From JANNRR01 sp031401675 (GTDB lineage: Bacteria; Pseudomonadota; Alphaproteobacteria; Rhodobacterales; Rhodobacteraceae): DNA of 30,037 nucleotides. A model generated the notes under the pieces. That model was not told the DNA's origin and ran no database searches. It saw only the letters and a list, made by a program, of their open reading frames with translations. The translations under genes and the position numbers were made by a program. This document shows positions 14,687 to 22,442 of the stretch, piece after piece; positions within the stretch are counted from its first letter, which is position 1; each line of letters begins with the position of its first letter. The DNA is taken from contig JANNRR010000121.1 of the NCBI GenBank assembly GCA_031401675.1, forward strand, positions 1-30,037, in the 5' to 3' direction.

Positions 14687-15703
14687 GTGACACCTGATGA
14701 CAAACCCAAGGCAAAACCGGCCAGATCCGACGCCCCTGCCAAGGACGGCGAGCGGATCGCCAAGGTTCTGGCCCGTGCCGGCGTCGCCTCGCGCCGTGAA
14801 GCAGAGCGGATGATCGCCCTGGGCCGTGTCGCGGTCAACGGCGCGCTGATCGACAGCCCGGCGCTGAACGTGACGGCCGCCGACCGGATTACGCTGGACG
14901 ACAAACCCATAGCCGCTGCCGAACCGGCCCGGCTGTGGCTCTATTACAAACCGCTCGGCCTCGTCACCTCCGAACGCGATGAAAAGGGCCGTGCAACGGT
15001 GTTCGACAACCTGCCCGAGGCTTTGCCACGGGTGTTGTCGATCGGCCGGCTTGACCTCAATTCCGAAGGGTTGCTGCTCTTGACCAATGACGGCGAGATC
15101 AAGCGGCGACTGGAATTGCCCGCGACCGGCTGGCTGCGCAAATACCGGGTGCGGGTCAACGGCACCCCGACCGAGGACATGCTGGCCCCCCTGCGCGACG
15201 GCCTGACGGTCGATGGCATCCGGTTTCAGGGCATGACCGTCAGCATCGACAAGATCCAGGGCGCAAATGCCTGGCTGACTGTCGGCATCCGCGAAGGCAA
15301 GAACCGCGAAATTCGCCGTGCGATCAACCACATCGGCCTGATCGTCAACCGGCTGATCCGCACCGGCTACGGCCCGTTCAAGCTCGGCGTCATGGAGCCG
15401 GGACAGGTCGAGGAGGTCAAGGCCCGCGTCCTGCGCGACCAGCTGGGTCTGGGGGCCCCTGAAGAGCCGGCGCTGAAACCGAAGGTCCGGCACAGCCGGC
15501 CGGCGCCCCGCTCCGAGGGTCGCCCCGATATGTCGGGCCCGGCGCAAGCCGCAAGACCGCCGCGCCCGGCAAGCGCCGGCCCCAGCCGGCAACCGGTCCA
15601 GAAACCCGGCCCGAAGCGCGACCAGAAACCCGAGGCGAAATCCGGCACCCGCCCCGGCCCCAAACCGGGCCCACGTTCCGGCAAACCCAAACCCCGGGCC
15701 TGA
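14687..15703 (+). CDS. rluB: 23S rRNA pseudouridine synthase, RluB type
   Basis: A protein of 338 residues. An S4 RNA-binding domain (about 21-70, ERIAKVLARAGVASRREAER) precedes the RsuA/RluB-type catalytic domain with GRLDLNSEGLLLLT, where Asp123 is the catalytic aspartate. It makes pseudouridine in 23S rRNA (position 2605 in E. coli numbering). The final 90 or so residues are a low-complexity Pro, Lys, Arg and Gly tail with repeated GPKPGP-like units, probably an unstructured RNA-binding extension. The only in-frame start before the S4 domain is the GTG at 14687, with a poor ribosome binding site, so the start is less certain than the function. Confidence 0.9.
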   Translation: MTPDDKPKAKPARSDAPAKDGERIAKVLARAGVASRREAERMIALGRVAVNGALIDSPALNVTAADRITLDDKPIAAAEPARLWLYYKPLGLVTSERDEKGRATVFDNLPEALPRVLSIGRLDLNSEGLLLLTNDGEIKRRLELPATGWLRKYRVRVNGTPTEDMLAPLRDGLTVDGIRFQGMTVSIDKIQGANAWLTVGIREGKNREIRRAINHIGLIVNRLIRTGYGPFKLGVMEPGQVEEVKARVLRDQLGLGAPEEPALKPKVRHSRPAPRSEGRPDMSGPAQAARPPRPASAGPSRQPVQKPGPKRDQKPEAKSGTRPGPKPGPRSGKPKPRA

Positions 15704-15846
15704 CGCCCAACGCTTCGGGAAACTGGCATCCCATGGGAATTGCCGCCGAACATTCCCCCTATCGGTGCTGGAATGACTGTTACCTATCGCCTATAGTCTG
15801 CGCGCCTGCGGAAACAATGCGACTGCAAACGGGCCGGGAGCTGGTA

Positions 15847-15930
15847 ATGACCGACACTAGCCTGCAAAAGCTGGCCTTCTTTCTGCTTCTGGCCCTGATC
15901 GTCTATGTTGCCGGGTCGGGGGTTGCCTGA
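15847..15930 (+). CDS. 27-residue membrane microprotein heading the TelA operon
   Basis: ATG at 15847 follows a GGGAG ribosome binding site and encodes 27 residues: a charged N-terminus (MTDTSLQK) and one hydrophobic segment (LAFFLLLALIVYVAGSGVA), a single-pass membrane peptide. Its TGA overlaps the ATG of the XpaC gene (TGATG), so it is translationally coupled to a real gene. A longer frame from 15733 lacks any sign of coding. The good binding site, membrane character and overlap together favour a true gene. No family is recognised. Confidence 0.6.
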   Translation: MTDTSLQKLAFFLLLALIVYVAGSGVA

Positions 15931-16829
15931 TGGCCGAACGCTTTGGCGGAAAATTCAGCCCCGATCCGGCAGCCAGCGGCAGCAAACCGCCGACCGTCGC
16001 CCAGCCGGGTCAGCCATTTCAGGGCAGCCGCCGCACCCGCGCCGGCGGGCGGATCAACCTGCTGTTCTTCGTGCCCATCCTGTTCATCTTCACCGGCTTC
16101 CAGCAGGATCCGACCGGTCTGGCCCTCGACCTCGGGGCTTTTGCCGTCCTGATCCTTGCGGCCTGGCTGACACGAGAGGGGGTGCTGGCGCACGAGGCCT
16201 TTGACGCCCGCAAGGTGGCGCGCCGCCCGGCGTTTCCGCGCAAGATCTTCGCTTCGGTTCTGACCGGTGCCGGTCTGTTCATCGGCGGCTACAGCCTGGA
16301 CGGCGGACTGCTGAACCCGGCGATCTTCGCCGTGATCGGCACGGCGCTGCATGCCTTTGCTTTTGGTCCTGACCCGTTGCGCGACAAGGGCATGACCGGC
16401 ATCGACAGTTTTCAGACCGACCGCGTCGCCCGCGCCGTGGATGAGGGTGAAAAGCACCTGACCGCGATGAAGGATGCGATCCTGCGCGCCACCGACCGGG
16501 CACTGGAAACGCGCGTCGACACCTTCGCCACCACCGCCCGCGCCATGTTCCGCACCGTCGAAAATGACCCCCGCGATCTGACGGCCGCACGCAAGTACCT
16601 GAGCGTCTATCTGCAGGGCGCCCGCGACGCGACGGTGAAATTTGCCGACATCTATGCCCGAAATCGCGACCCGAAGGCGCGGGCCGACTACGAGGCGCTG
16701 CTGCGCGACCTCGAGTCCAACTTTGCCGCCCAGACCCAAAGCTTCCTGACCGACGACCGTTCGGATCTGACGGTAGAAATCGACGTCCTGCGGGAAAGGC
16801 TCCAGCGCGAAGGTGTTCGCCCCGACTAG
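15930..16829 (+). CDS. XpaC-family (5-bromo-4-chloroindolyl phosphate hydrolysis) membrane protein
   Basis: A protein of 299 residues: a basic, Pro-rich cytoplasmic head (1-40), four membrane segments (about 42-57, 66-80, 107-121, 127-145) and a C-terminal helical cytoplasmic domain (about 160-299) rich in Asp, Glu and Arg. This layout and the neighbour TelA gene identify the XpaC family, named after a B. subtilis gene that affected X-phos hydrolysis; in Bacillus xpaC sits with the TelA homologue yaaN. The true activity is unknown, and a scaffold role for TelA at the membrane is my inference. Its ATG overlaps the stop of the microprotein. Confidence 0.75.
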   Translation: MAERFGGKFSPDPAASGSKPPTVAQPGQPFQGSRRTRAGGRINLLFFVPILFIFTGFQQDPTGLALDLGAFAVLILAAWLTREGVLAHEAFDARKVARRPAFPRKIFASVLTGAGLFIGGYSLDGGLLNPAIFAVIGTALHAFAFGPDPLRDKGMTGIDSFQTDRVARAVDEGEKHLTAMKDAILRATDRALETRVDTFATTARAMFRTVENDPRDLTAARKYLSVYLQGARDATVKFADIYARNRDPKARADYEALLRDLESNFAAQTQSFLTDDRSDLTVEIDVLRERLQREGVRPD

Positions 16830-16866
16830 CCGCTTCCCGCCCAATATGTTCCCGAAAGGATATCCA

Positions 16867-18057
16867 ATGCCCGAATCGATCCGTGCCCAGGCGGCTTCCG
16901 ACCTGGCCGATATTGAAAAAGTGACAGCGGTGCTGCTGCCCGAACCCTCGACGGCGGTGGTGCCGCTGGCCCAGGCGCAGCCGCCGGTCGCCGAGGCGAT
17001 CCGCAAGCGGATGGGCGAACTGGACATGACCAACACCGGCTCGATCATCGGTTTCGGCTCTTCGGCCCAGGCCGAACTGCAGGTGATCAGCCAGCAGATG
17101 CTGCAGGATGTGAAGAACAAGGATGTCGGCCCGGCGGGCGACAGCCTGCGCCAGATCGTCACCACCATCCGCGGCTTTTCCGTCACCGAACTGGACGTCC
17201 GCCGCAAGGCCAGCTGGTGGGAACGGCTCTTGGGCCGCGCCGCACCCTTTGCCAATTTCGTGGCCCGTTTCGAATCGGTTCAGGGCCAGATCGACAAGAT
17301 CACCGACAACCTGCTGACGCACGAGCATACCCTGCTCAAGGACATCAAGTCGCTGGACATGCTCTATGAAAAGACCCTCAACTTCTACGACGAACTGGCG
17401 CTCTACATCGCCGCCGGCGAAGAGAAGCTGAAACAGCTGGACACCACCACCATCCCGGCCAAGGAGGCCGAAGTGAAAGCGGCGCCCGAGGAAAAGCAGG
17501 TGATGCAGGCCCAGGAACTGCGCGACCTGCGCTCGGCCCGCGACGATCTGGAACGCCGGGTGCATGATCTGAAGCTGACCCGCCAGGTCACCATGCAATC
17601 GCTGCCCTCGATCCGTCTGGTGCAGGAAAACGACAAGTCGCTGGTCACCAAGATCAACTCGACACTGGTCAATACCGTGCCGCTTTGGGAAACCCAGCTG
17701 GCACAGGCCGTCACCATCCAGCGCAGCAAGGAGGCGGCGGAATCACTGCGCGCCGCCAACGACCTGACCAACGAACTGCTGACCGCCAACGCCGAGAACC
17801 TGCAGCAGGCCAACCGGGTGGTCCGCCAGGAAATGGAACGCGGCGTGTTCGACATCGAAGCGGTCAAGAAAGCCAACGCCACCCTGATCGCCACCATCAA
17901 CGAAAGCCTGCAGATCGCCGATGAAGGCAAAGCCAAGCGCGCCGCCGCCGAGGCCGATCTGGTGAAGATGGAGGCTGACCTGCGCGACAAGCTGTCGTCG
18001 GCCAAGGCGCGCAAGGATGGCACCGGCAGCAACGTCGGTTCCGCAACCGGGGCCTGA
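16867..18057 (+). CDS. TelA family toxic-anion (tellurite) resistance protein
   Basis: A protein of 396 residues, mostly alpha-helical with long heptad-like stretches (about 200-260 and 300-390) that suggest a coiled coil. Family marks are SIIGFGSSAQAELQVISQQML near 57-77, the WWERLLG segment and the IRLVQENDKSLVTKINSTLVNTVPLWETQLAQAV region. TelA/KlaA proteins are linked to tellurite resistance and, in Gram-positives, to lantibiotic and cell-wall stress; the mechanism is unknown. AAGGA precedes ATG. It lies 37 nt after the XpaC gene and 9 nt before the DUF2927 gene. Confidence 0.9.
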   Translation: MPESIRAQAASDLADIEKVTAVLLPEPSTAVVPLAQAQPPVAEAIRKRMGELDMTNTGSIIGFGSSAQAELQVISQQMLQDVKNKDVGPAGDSLRQIVTTIRGFSVTELDVRRKASWWERLLGRAAPFANFVARFESVQGQIDKITDNLLTHEHTLLKDIKSLDMLYEKTLNFYDELALYIAAGEEKLKQLDTTTIPAKEAEVKAAPEEKQVMQAQELRDLRSARDDLERRVHDLKLTRQVTMQSLPSIRLVQENDKSLVTKINSTLVNTVPLWETQLAQAVTIQRSKEAAESLRAANDLTNELLTANAENLQQANRVVRQEMERGVFDIEAVKKANATLIATINESLQIADEGKAKRAAAEADLVKMEADLRDKLSSAKARKDGTGSNVGSATGA

Positions 18058-18066
18058 CTTTCGTCG

Positions 18067-19017
18067 ATGATCCGGACGCCTCGCCTTGCGGCTTGCCTGA
18101 CCCTGCTGGCCCTGCTTGGGCTGGCGGGCTGCGATCCGCTGCTGCCGGGCGATCCGCCGCCCCCGCCAGCCGTCCGGCCGCCTGACGCAGGCCCGCTGGT
18201 GGTCGAGCCGTCGGCGCTCAGCCGGGCCACCCGGGACTACTACGGCCAGGTGCAGGCGACACTGACCCGGCAGGGTCTGCTGCGGACGGATCGCGGCGGC
18301 CCAGACACGCCGTTTTCGGACCGCAATCTGGCGGAGAACTTCATCCGCATCGCGCTGTTCGATGAATATGCCACGTCCGGCGGCCAGTTCGTCCAGCGCC
18401 AGACGCCCAGCCGTCTGCGCCGGTGGGACAAGCCGGTCCGGATGACGGTGGAGTTCGGGGCCTCGGTTCCGCTGGCGCAACGCAGCAGGGATCAGGCCGA
18501 CGTGCTGCGAACCGCCGCCGAACTGGCCGCCGCTTCCGGCCATCTGGTCGCGGTGTCCGCGCTGGCCCCGAATTTCCACATCCTGATCCTGAACGAGGAT
18601 GACCGCCGCGCCGCCGCACCGCGCCTGCGCGCCCTGGTTCCCGGGATCAGCGTCGGCGACCTTGCCACCGTGATCGACATGCCGCGCGAAACCTTCTGTC
18701 TGGTGTTTGCCTATTCCAGCGGTGCCAGCAGCACCTACGGCACCGCTGTTGCCGTGATCCGGGGCGAGCATCCCGACCTGTTGCGATTGTCATGCATTCA
18801 GGAAGAACTGGCGCAGGGTCTGGGTCTGGCCAACGACAGCCCAGACGCCCGCCCCTCGATCTTCAACGACGACGAGGAGTTTGCGCTCCTGACCCGCCAG
18901 GATGCGCTGCTGCTGAAAATGCTCTACGATCCCCGCCTGAAGCCCGGCATGACCGCCGATGTCGCCGGACCGATAGCCAGAATCATTGCTGCCGAATTGC
19001 TCGGCGGTGAAAGCTGA
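18067..19017 (+). CDS. DUF2927 lipoprotein with degenerate metzincin-like motif
   Basis: A protein of 316 residues. Residues 1-22 form a lipoprotein signal with lipobox LAGC (Cys22), then a Pro-rich linker. The conserved C-terminal block is typical of DUF2927: CIQEELAQGLGLANDSP near 243-259, then RPSIFNDDEEFALLT and LYDPRLKPGM. In that block E246-E-L-A-Q250-G-L-G-L-A-N256 has the exact spacing of the metzincin signature HExxHxxGxxH, with all three zinc ligands replaced. It is therefore likely a non-catalytic, membrane-anchored periplasmic protein of protease ancestry. The operon position between TelA and SPFH genes suggests an outward-facing sensor or partner. The family call is good; the structural parallel is inference. 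Confidence 0.8.
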   Translation: MIRTPRLAACLTLLALLGLAGCDPLLPGDPPPPPAVRPPDAGPLVVEPSALSRATRDYYGQVQATLTRQGLLRTDRGGPDTPFSDRNLAENFIRIALFDEYATSGGQFVQRQTPSRLRRWDKPVRMTVEFGASVPLAQRSRDQADVLRTAAELAAASGHLVAVSALAPNFHILILNEDDRRAAAPRLRALVPGISVGDLATVIDMPRETFCLVFAYSSGASSTYGTAVAVIRGEHPDLLRLSCIQEELAQGLGLANDSPDARPSIFNDDEEFALLTRQDALLLKMLYDPRLKPGMTADVAGPIARIIAAELLGGES

Positions 19018-19088
19018 CCCCGGACTCAAGACCTACGACTGCCGCACCCCTTTCGCACCCCGACCGCCAACTTGTACAGGAGATTACC

Positions 19089-20207
19089 ATGGGCATCCTC
19101 GACTTCCTCAAGGGCGAATTCATCGACGTCATCCACTGGACCGATGACACCCGCGACACCATGGTCTGGCGGTTCGAACGCGAGGGCCATGCCATCAAAT
19201 ATGGTGCCAAGCTGACAGTGCGCGAAGGCCAGGTGGCGGTGTTCATCCATGAGGGCCAGCTGGCCGACGTCTTCACCCCCGGGCTTTACATGTTGGAAAC
19301 CAACAACATGCCGATCCTGACGACGTTGAACCACTGGGACCACGGCTTTCAGAGCCCGTTCAAGTCCGAGATCTATTTCATCAACACCACTCGGTTCAAC
19401 GACCTGAAATGGGGCACCAAGAACCCGATCATGCTGCGCGACCCCGAGTTCGGCCCGCTGCGCATCCGCGCCTTCGGCACCTACAGCGCCCGGGTCAAGG
19501 ATGCCGGCACCTTCATGAAGGAAATCGTCGGCACCGACGGCGAATTCACCATGGACGAAATCAGCTTTCAGATCCGCAACATCATCGTGCAGGAATTCTC
19601 CAGGGTGATCGCCACCGCCAACATCCCGGTGCTCGACATGGCGGGCAACACCGGCGACCTCAGCAAGCTGATCACCACGGCGATCGCCCCGACGCTGGAA
19701 GGCTACGGCCTGTCGATCCCGGAACTGTACATCGAGAATATCTCGCTGCCGGAAGAGGTGGAAAAGGCGCTGGACAAGCGCTCGTCCATCGGCATCGTCG
19801 GCGATCTGAACAAATACACCCAGTTCTCTGCCGCCGAAGCGATGACCGCCGCCGCCGCCAATCCCGGCGGTGCGATGGGGGCCGGGCTGGGCATGGGCAT
19901 GGGCGTGGTGATGGGGCAGGCTGGGCCATGGGGCGCGGCACCGGCCGCACCGCAACCGCCGGCGCAAGCCCCGATGGCCGCCCCGCCGCCACCACCCGCC
20001 GAAAAGCAATGGCACCTGGCGGAAAACGGTGCGACCAAAGGCCCGTTCGGCCCGGCCGAGTTGCGGGCCTTGGCGCAGCAGGGCAGCCTGACCCGCAGCA
20101 CTCAGGTCTGGTCGGCCGGCATGGCGGGCTGGCTGTCCGCCGGTGATGTGGCCGACCTGGCGCCGCTGTTCGCCCTGATGCCGCCGCCACCGCCACCCGG
20201 AGCGTAA
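19089..20207 (+). CDS. SPFH domain protein with C-terminal GYF_2 domain
   Basis: A protein of 372 residues. Residues 1-260 resemble the SPFH/stomatin-like domain of YdjI-type proteins (often mislabelled virion core protein): MGILDFLKGEFIDVIHW, GQVAVFIHEG, FGTYSARVKD and a helical segment around 200-245. A Gly/Met-rich then Pro-rich linker (265-300) leads to a GYF_2 module (about 308-360, W308..NGATKGPF...GWLSAGDV) that should bind partner peptides. In B. subtilis YdjI works with the zinc-ribbon protein YdjG and PspA in membrane stress. AGGAG precedes ATG. The zinc-ribbon gene starts 3 nt after this stop. Confidence 0.85.
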   Translation: MGILDFLKGEFIDVIHWTDDTRDTMVWRFEREGHAIKYGAKLTVREGQVAVFIHEGQLADVFTPGLYMLETNNMPILTTLNHWDHGFQSPFKSEIYFINTTRFNDLKWGTKNPIMLRDPEFGPLRIRAFGTYSARVKDAGTFMKEIVGTDGEFTMDEISFQIRNIIVQEFSRVIATANIPVLDMAGNTGDLSKLITTAIAPTLEGYGLSIPELYIENISLPEEVEKALDKRSSIGIVGDLNKYTQFSAAEAMTAAAANPGGAMGAGLGMGMGVVMGQAGPWGAAPAAPQPPAQAPMAAPPPPPAEKQWHLAENGATKGPFGPAELRALAQQGSLTRSTQVWSAGMAGWLSAGDVADLAPLFALMPPPPPPGA

Positions 20208-20210
20208 CCC

Positions 20211-21347
20211 GTGGCCCGCTCTGATGACGGCGAGGAGCTCGCCGGGGTCGGCGAACAGCACCGCTACCCCTGCGAACAGTGCGGGTCCGACCTGCGCTAT
20301 GCCCCGGGCCAGACCCACCTGAAATGCGACCATTGCGGCCACGAACAGACCATCGCCGCGCCACCCAGCCGCAAACCATTGGGCGAGATCGACTATAACC
20401 GCGCCCTGAAATCCGAACTGCCCGCCGCCCAGATGCAGGAAACCCGCGTCACCTCCTGCCCGAACTGCGGCGCGCAGGTGCAGTTCGACGGGCCCGCCCA
20501 TGCCGCCGAATGCCCGTTCTGCGCCACGCCGGTGGTGGCCGACACCGGCACCCACCGCCAGATCAAACCGCAGGCGCTGGTGGCCTTTGCCCTGGACGAG
20601 CCGACCGCACGCCAGTCGATGAGCGCGTGGCTGGGCCGTCTGTGGTTCGCCCCCAACGGCCTGCAGGACTATGCCCGCAAGGGCCGCAAGCTGGCCGGGC
20701 TCTATGTGCCCTACTGGACGCACGACGCCCATGCACAAAGCCGCTACCGCGGCCAGCGCGGCGAACATTACTATGAAACCCGCACGGTCACGGTCAACGT
20801 CAACGGCCGCAACGAACAGCGCCAGGAACGGGTGCAGAAGACCCGCTGGTACGCGGCCTCGGGGCAGGTGGAACGCCAGTTCGACGATGTGCTGGTGATG
20901 GCCTCCACCGCGCTGCCCCGCACCTATGCCGATGGGCTGGAGCCCTGGGACCTTGGCGCGCTGACCGCTTATGCCCCGGACTATCTGGCCGGCTTCGGGG
21001 CCGAAGGCTACACCGTCACGCTGGAACAGGGCCACGGCATCGCCCGCGAAAAGATGGATGTGGTGATCCGCGACGATGTCCGCCGCGATATCGGCGGCGA
21101 CGAACAGCGGATCGACACCGTCGATACCGACCTGTCGTCGGAAACCTTCAAGCACATCCTGCTGCCGATCTGGATGGCGGCCTACAAGTACCGGGGCAAG
21201 ACCTACCGTTTCATCGTCAACGCCCAGACCGGCATGGTGCAGGGCGAACGACCGTGGTCGGCGTGGAAAATCGCATTTGCGGTGGCTCTGGGGCTGATTG
21301 TGGCCGGGGTTGCGGCCTATGTTTACAGCCTGCAGCAGGGGGGGTAG
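20211..21347 (+). CDS. Membrane-anchored double zinc-ribbon protein (YdjG-like)
   Basis: A protein of 378 residues. Two four-cysteine zinc ribbons lie in the first 105 residues: Cys21/24 with 39/42, and Cys83/86 with 101/104. A soluble middle domain follows (LAGLYVPYWTHDA, then a Tyr- and Arg-rich charged insert). One membrane helix closes the protein (about 353-373). Such proteins are often mis-annotated as primosomal protein N' or TFIIB-type; no helicase motif is present. I read it as the YdjG-like partner of the SPFH protein just upstream. The start is a GTG, with GGAG overlapping the end of the previous gene. Confidence 0.8.
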   Translation: MARSDDGEELAGVGEQHRYPCEQCGSDLRYAPGQTHLKCDHCGHEQTIAAPPSRKPLGEIDYNRALKSELPAAQMQETRVTSCPNCGAQVQFDGPAHAAECPFCATPVVADTGTHRQIKPQALVAFALDEPTARQSMSAWLGRLWFAPNGLQDYARKGRKLAGLYVPYWTHDAHAQSRYRGQRGEHYYETRTVTVNVNGRNEQRQERVQKTRWYAASGQVERQFDDVLVMASTALPRTYADGLEPWDLGALTAYAPDYLAGFGAEGYTVTLEQGHGIAREKMDVVIRDDVRRDIGGDEQRIDTVDTDLSSETFKHILLPIWMAAYKYRGKTYRFIVNAQTGMVQGERPWSAWKIAFAVALGLIVAGVAAYVYSLQQGG

Positions 21348-21416
21348 CGGTAGCTGCCCGTTCTTGCCCGAAGGGACCTGCCGGTATATGGCTCAGGGCA
21401 AAAAGGGAGGAACGCG

Positions 21417-22343
21417 ATGATCCTGAGCTGTGGCGAAGCACTGATCGACATGCTGCCGCGAACCAGCACCGAGGGCGAGCCGAGCTTTGCCCCCTATGCC
21501 GGCGGGGCGGTGATGAACACCGCGATTGCGCTTGGCCGCCTTGGTGCGCCCGCCGGCTTTCTGTCGGGCCTGTCGCGCGATCTGTTCGGCGATGTGCTGC
21601 GCGCCACACTGGCGGCCGCGCATGTCGATACCAGCCACGCCATCCTGTCGGACCGGCCCACCACGCTGGCCTTTGTCAAACTGACCAACGGTCAGGCCAG
21701 CTATGCCTTCTATGACGAAAACACCGCAGGGCGGCTGATCAGGCCGTCCGACCTGCCCACCCTGCCCGCCAGCATCACCGCGATGTTCTTTGGCGGCATC
21801 TCGCTGATGGTCGAACCGTGTGGTGCCACCTACGAGGCGCTGATGACCCGCGAAGCCGCCGCCCGCGTCACCATGATCGACCCCAACATCCGCCCGTCCT
21901 TCATCGCCGACCCCGCCCTGTACCGTGCCCGCATCGCCCGGATGATCGCGCTGGCCGATCTGGTGAAACTGTCCGACGAGGATCTGCACTGGCTGGAAGG
22001 TGCCGGCGACCTGACCAACCTCGCGCGCGCGCTCCTTGGCAAAGGGCCAAAGGCGGTGTTCATCACCGAAGGTGCACGCGGTGCCCGGGCGGTTACCGTG
22101 GCGCACGAGGTTTTCGTGGCCGCTCCGAAAGTCACCGTGGCCGATACCGTCGGCGCCGGCGACACTTTCAACGCAGGCGTTCTGGCCGCGCTGAATCAGG
22201 CCGCCGTCCTGAGCAAACCGGCGCTGGCCACCCTGTCACCGGACCTGCTGCGCGACGCGCTCAGCCTTGGCGTCCGCGCCGCCGCCATCACCGTCTCGCG
22301 CCCCGGTGCCAACCCGCCCTGGGCGCACGAGTTGAGCGCCTGA
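21417..22343 (+). CDS. PfkB-family carbohydrate kinase, probable fructokinase
   Basis: A protein of 308 residues. It has the N-terminal ILSCGEALIDMLP strand, PfkB signature 1 (GGAVMNTAIALGRLGAPAGFLSGLS) and signature 2 (ADTVGAGDTFNAG, catalytic base Asp249). ATP-dependent phosphorylation of a sugar is certain; fructose is the likely substrate by overall similarity to fructokinases, while 2-keto-3-deoxygluconate or a nucleoside is possible. GGGAGG precedes ATG. No transporter or sugar-catabolic partner is adjacent, so the pathway is not fixed by context. Confidence 0.9.
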   Translation: MILSCGEALIDMLPRTSTEGEPSFAPYAGGAVMNTAIALGRLGAPAGFLSGLSRDLFGDVLRATLAAAHVDTSHAILSDRPTTLAFVKLTNGQASYAFYDENTAGRLIRPSDLPTLPASITAMFFGGISLMVEPCGATYEALMTREAAARVTMIDPNIRPSFIADPALYRARIARMIALADLVKLSDEDLHWLEGAGDLTNLARALLGKGPKAVFITEGARGARAVTVAHEVFVAAPKVTVADTVGAGDTFNAGVLAALNQAAVLSKPALATLSPDLLRDALSLGVRAAAITVSRPGANPPWAHELSA

Positions 22344-22380
22344 GCCAAAAAGACGGCAAACCAACCGCCGGAATCGCGCT

Positions 22381-22409
22381 TTGGCCACCGGTACATCCGG
22401 TGCTATGCT
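22381..22409 (+). promoter_or_regulatory. Candidate promoter of the RTX gene with a dyad in the spacer
   Basis: TTGGCC (22381-22386) and TATGCT (22404-22409) are separated by 17 nt, a sigma-70-like arrangement. The spacer and last -35 base contain a 6-bp-arm inverted repeat, CACCGG-TACAT-CCGGTG (22386-22402), which could be an operator. The RTX start codon lies 33 nt downstream with AAAGGA as ribosome binding site. Confidence 0.45.
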
Positions 22410-22442
22410 GGTTGAGCAAGTTTCCAAGAAAGGATTTCCGCA

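Noticed and set aside
15769..15797. Promoter for the TelA operon with TATAGT as -10 element
   Set aside because: TATAGT at 15792-15797 is attractive, but no acceptable -35 hexamer lies 16-18 nt upstream (TGGAAT region only), so it was not listed as a feature.
19026..21155. Minus-strand open frame of 709 codons
   Set aside because: It covers the SPFH and zinc-ribbon genes antisense and has typical shadow composition without family motifs.
20211..21347. Primosomal protein N' (helicase) call
   Set aside because: Only the zinc-ribbon cysteines are shared; there are no Walker or helicase motifs, and a membrane helix closes the protein.
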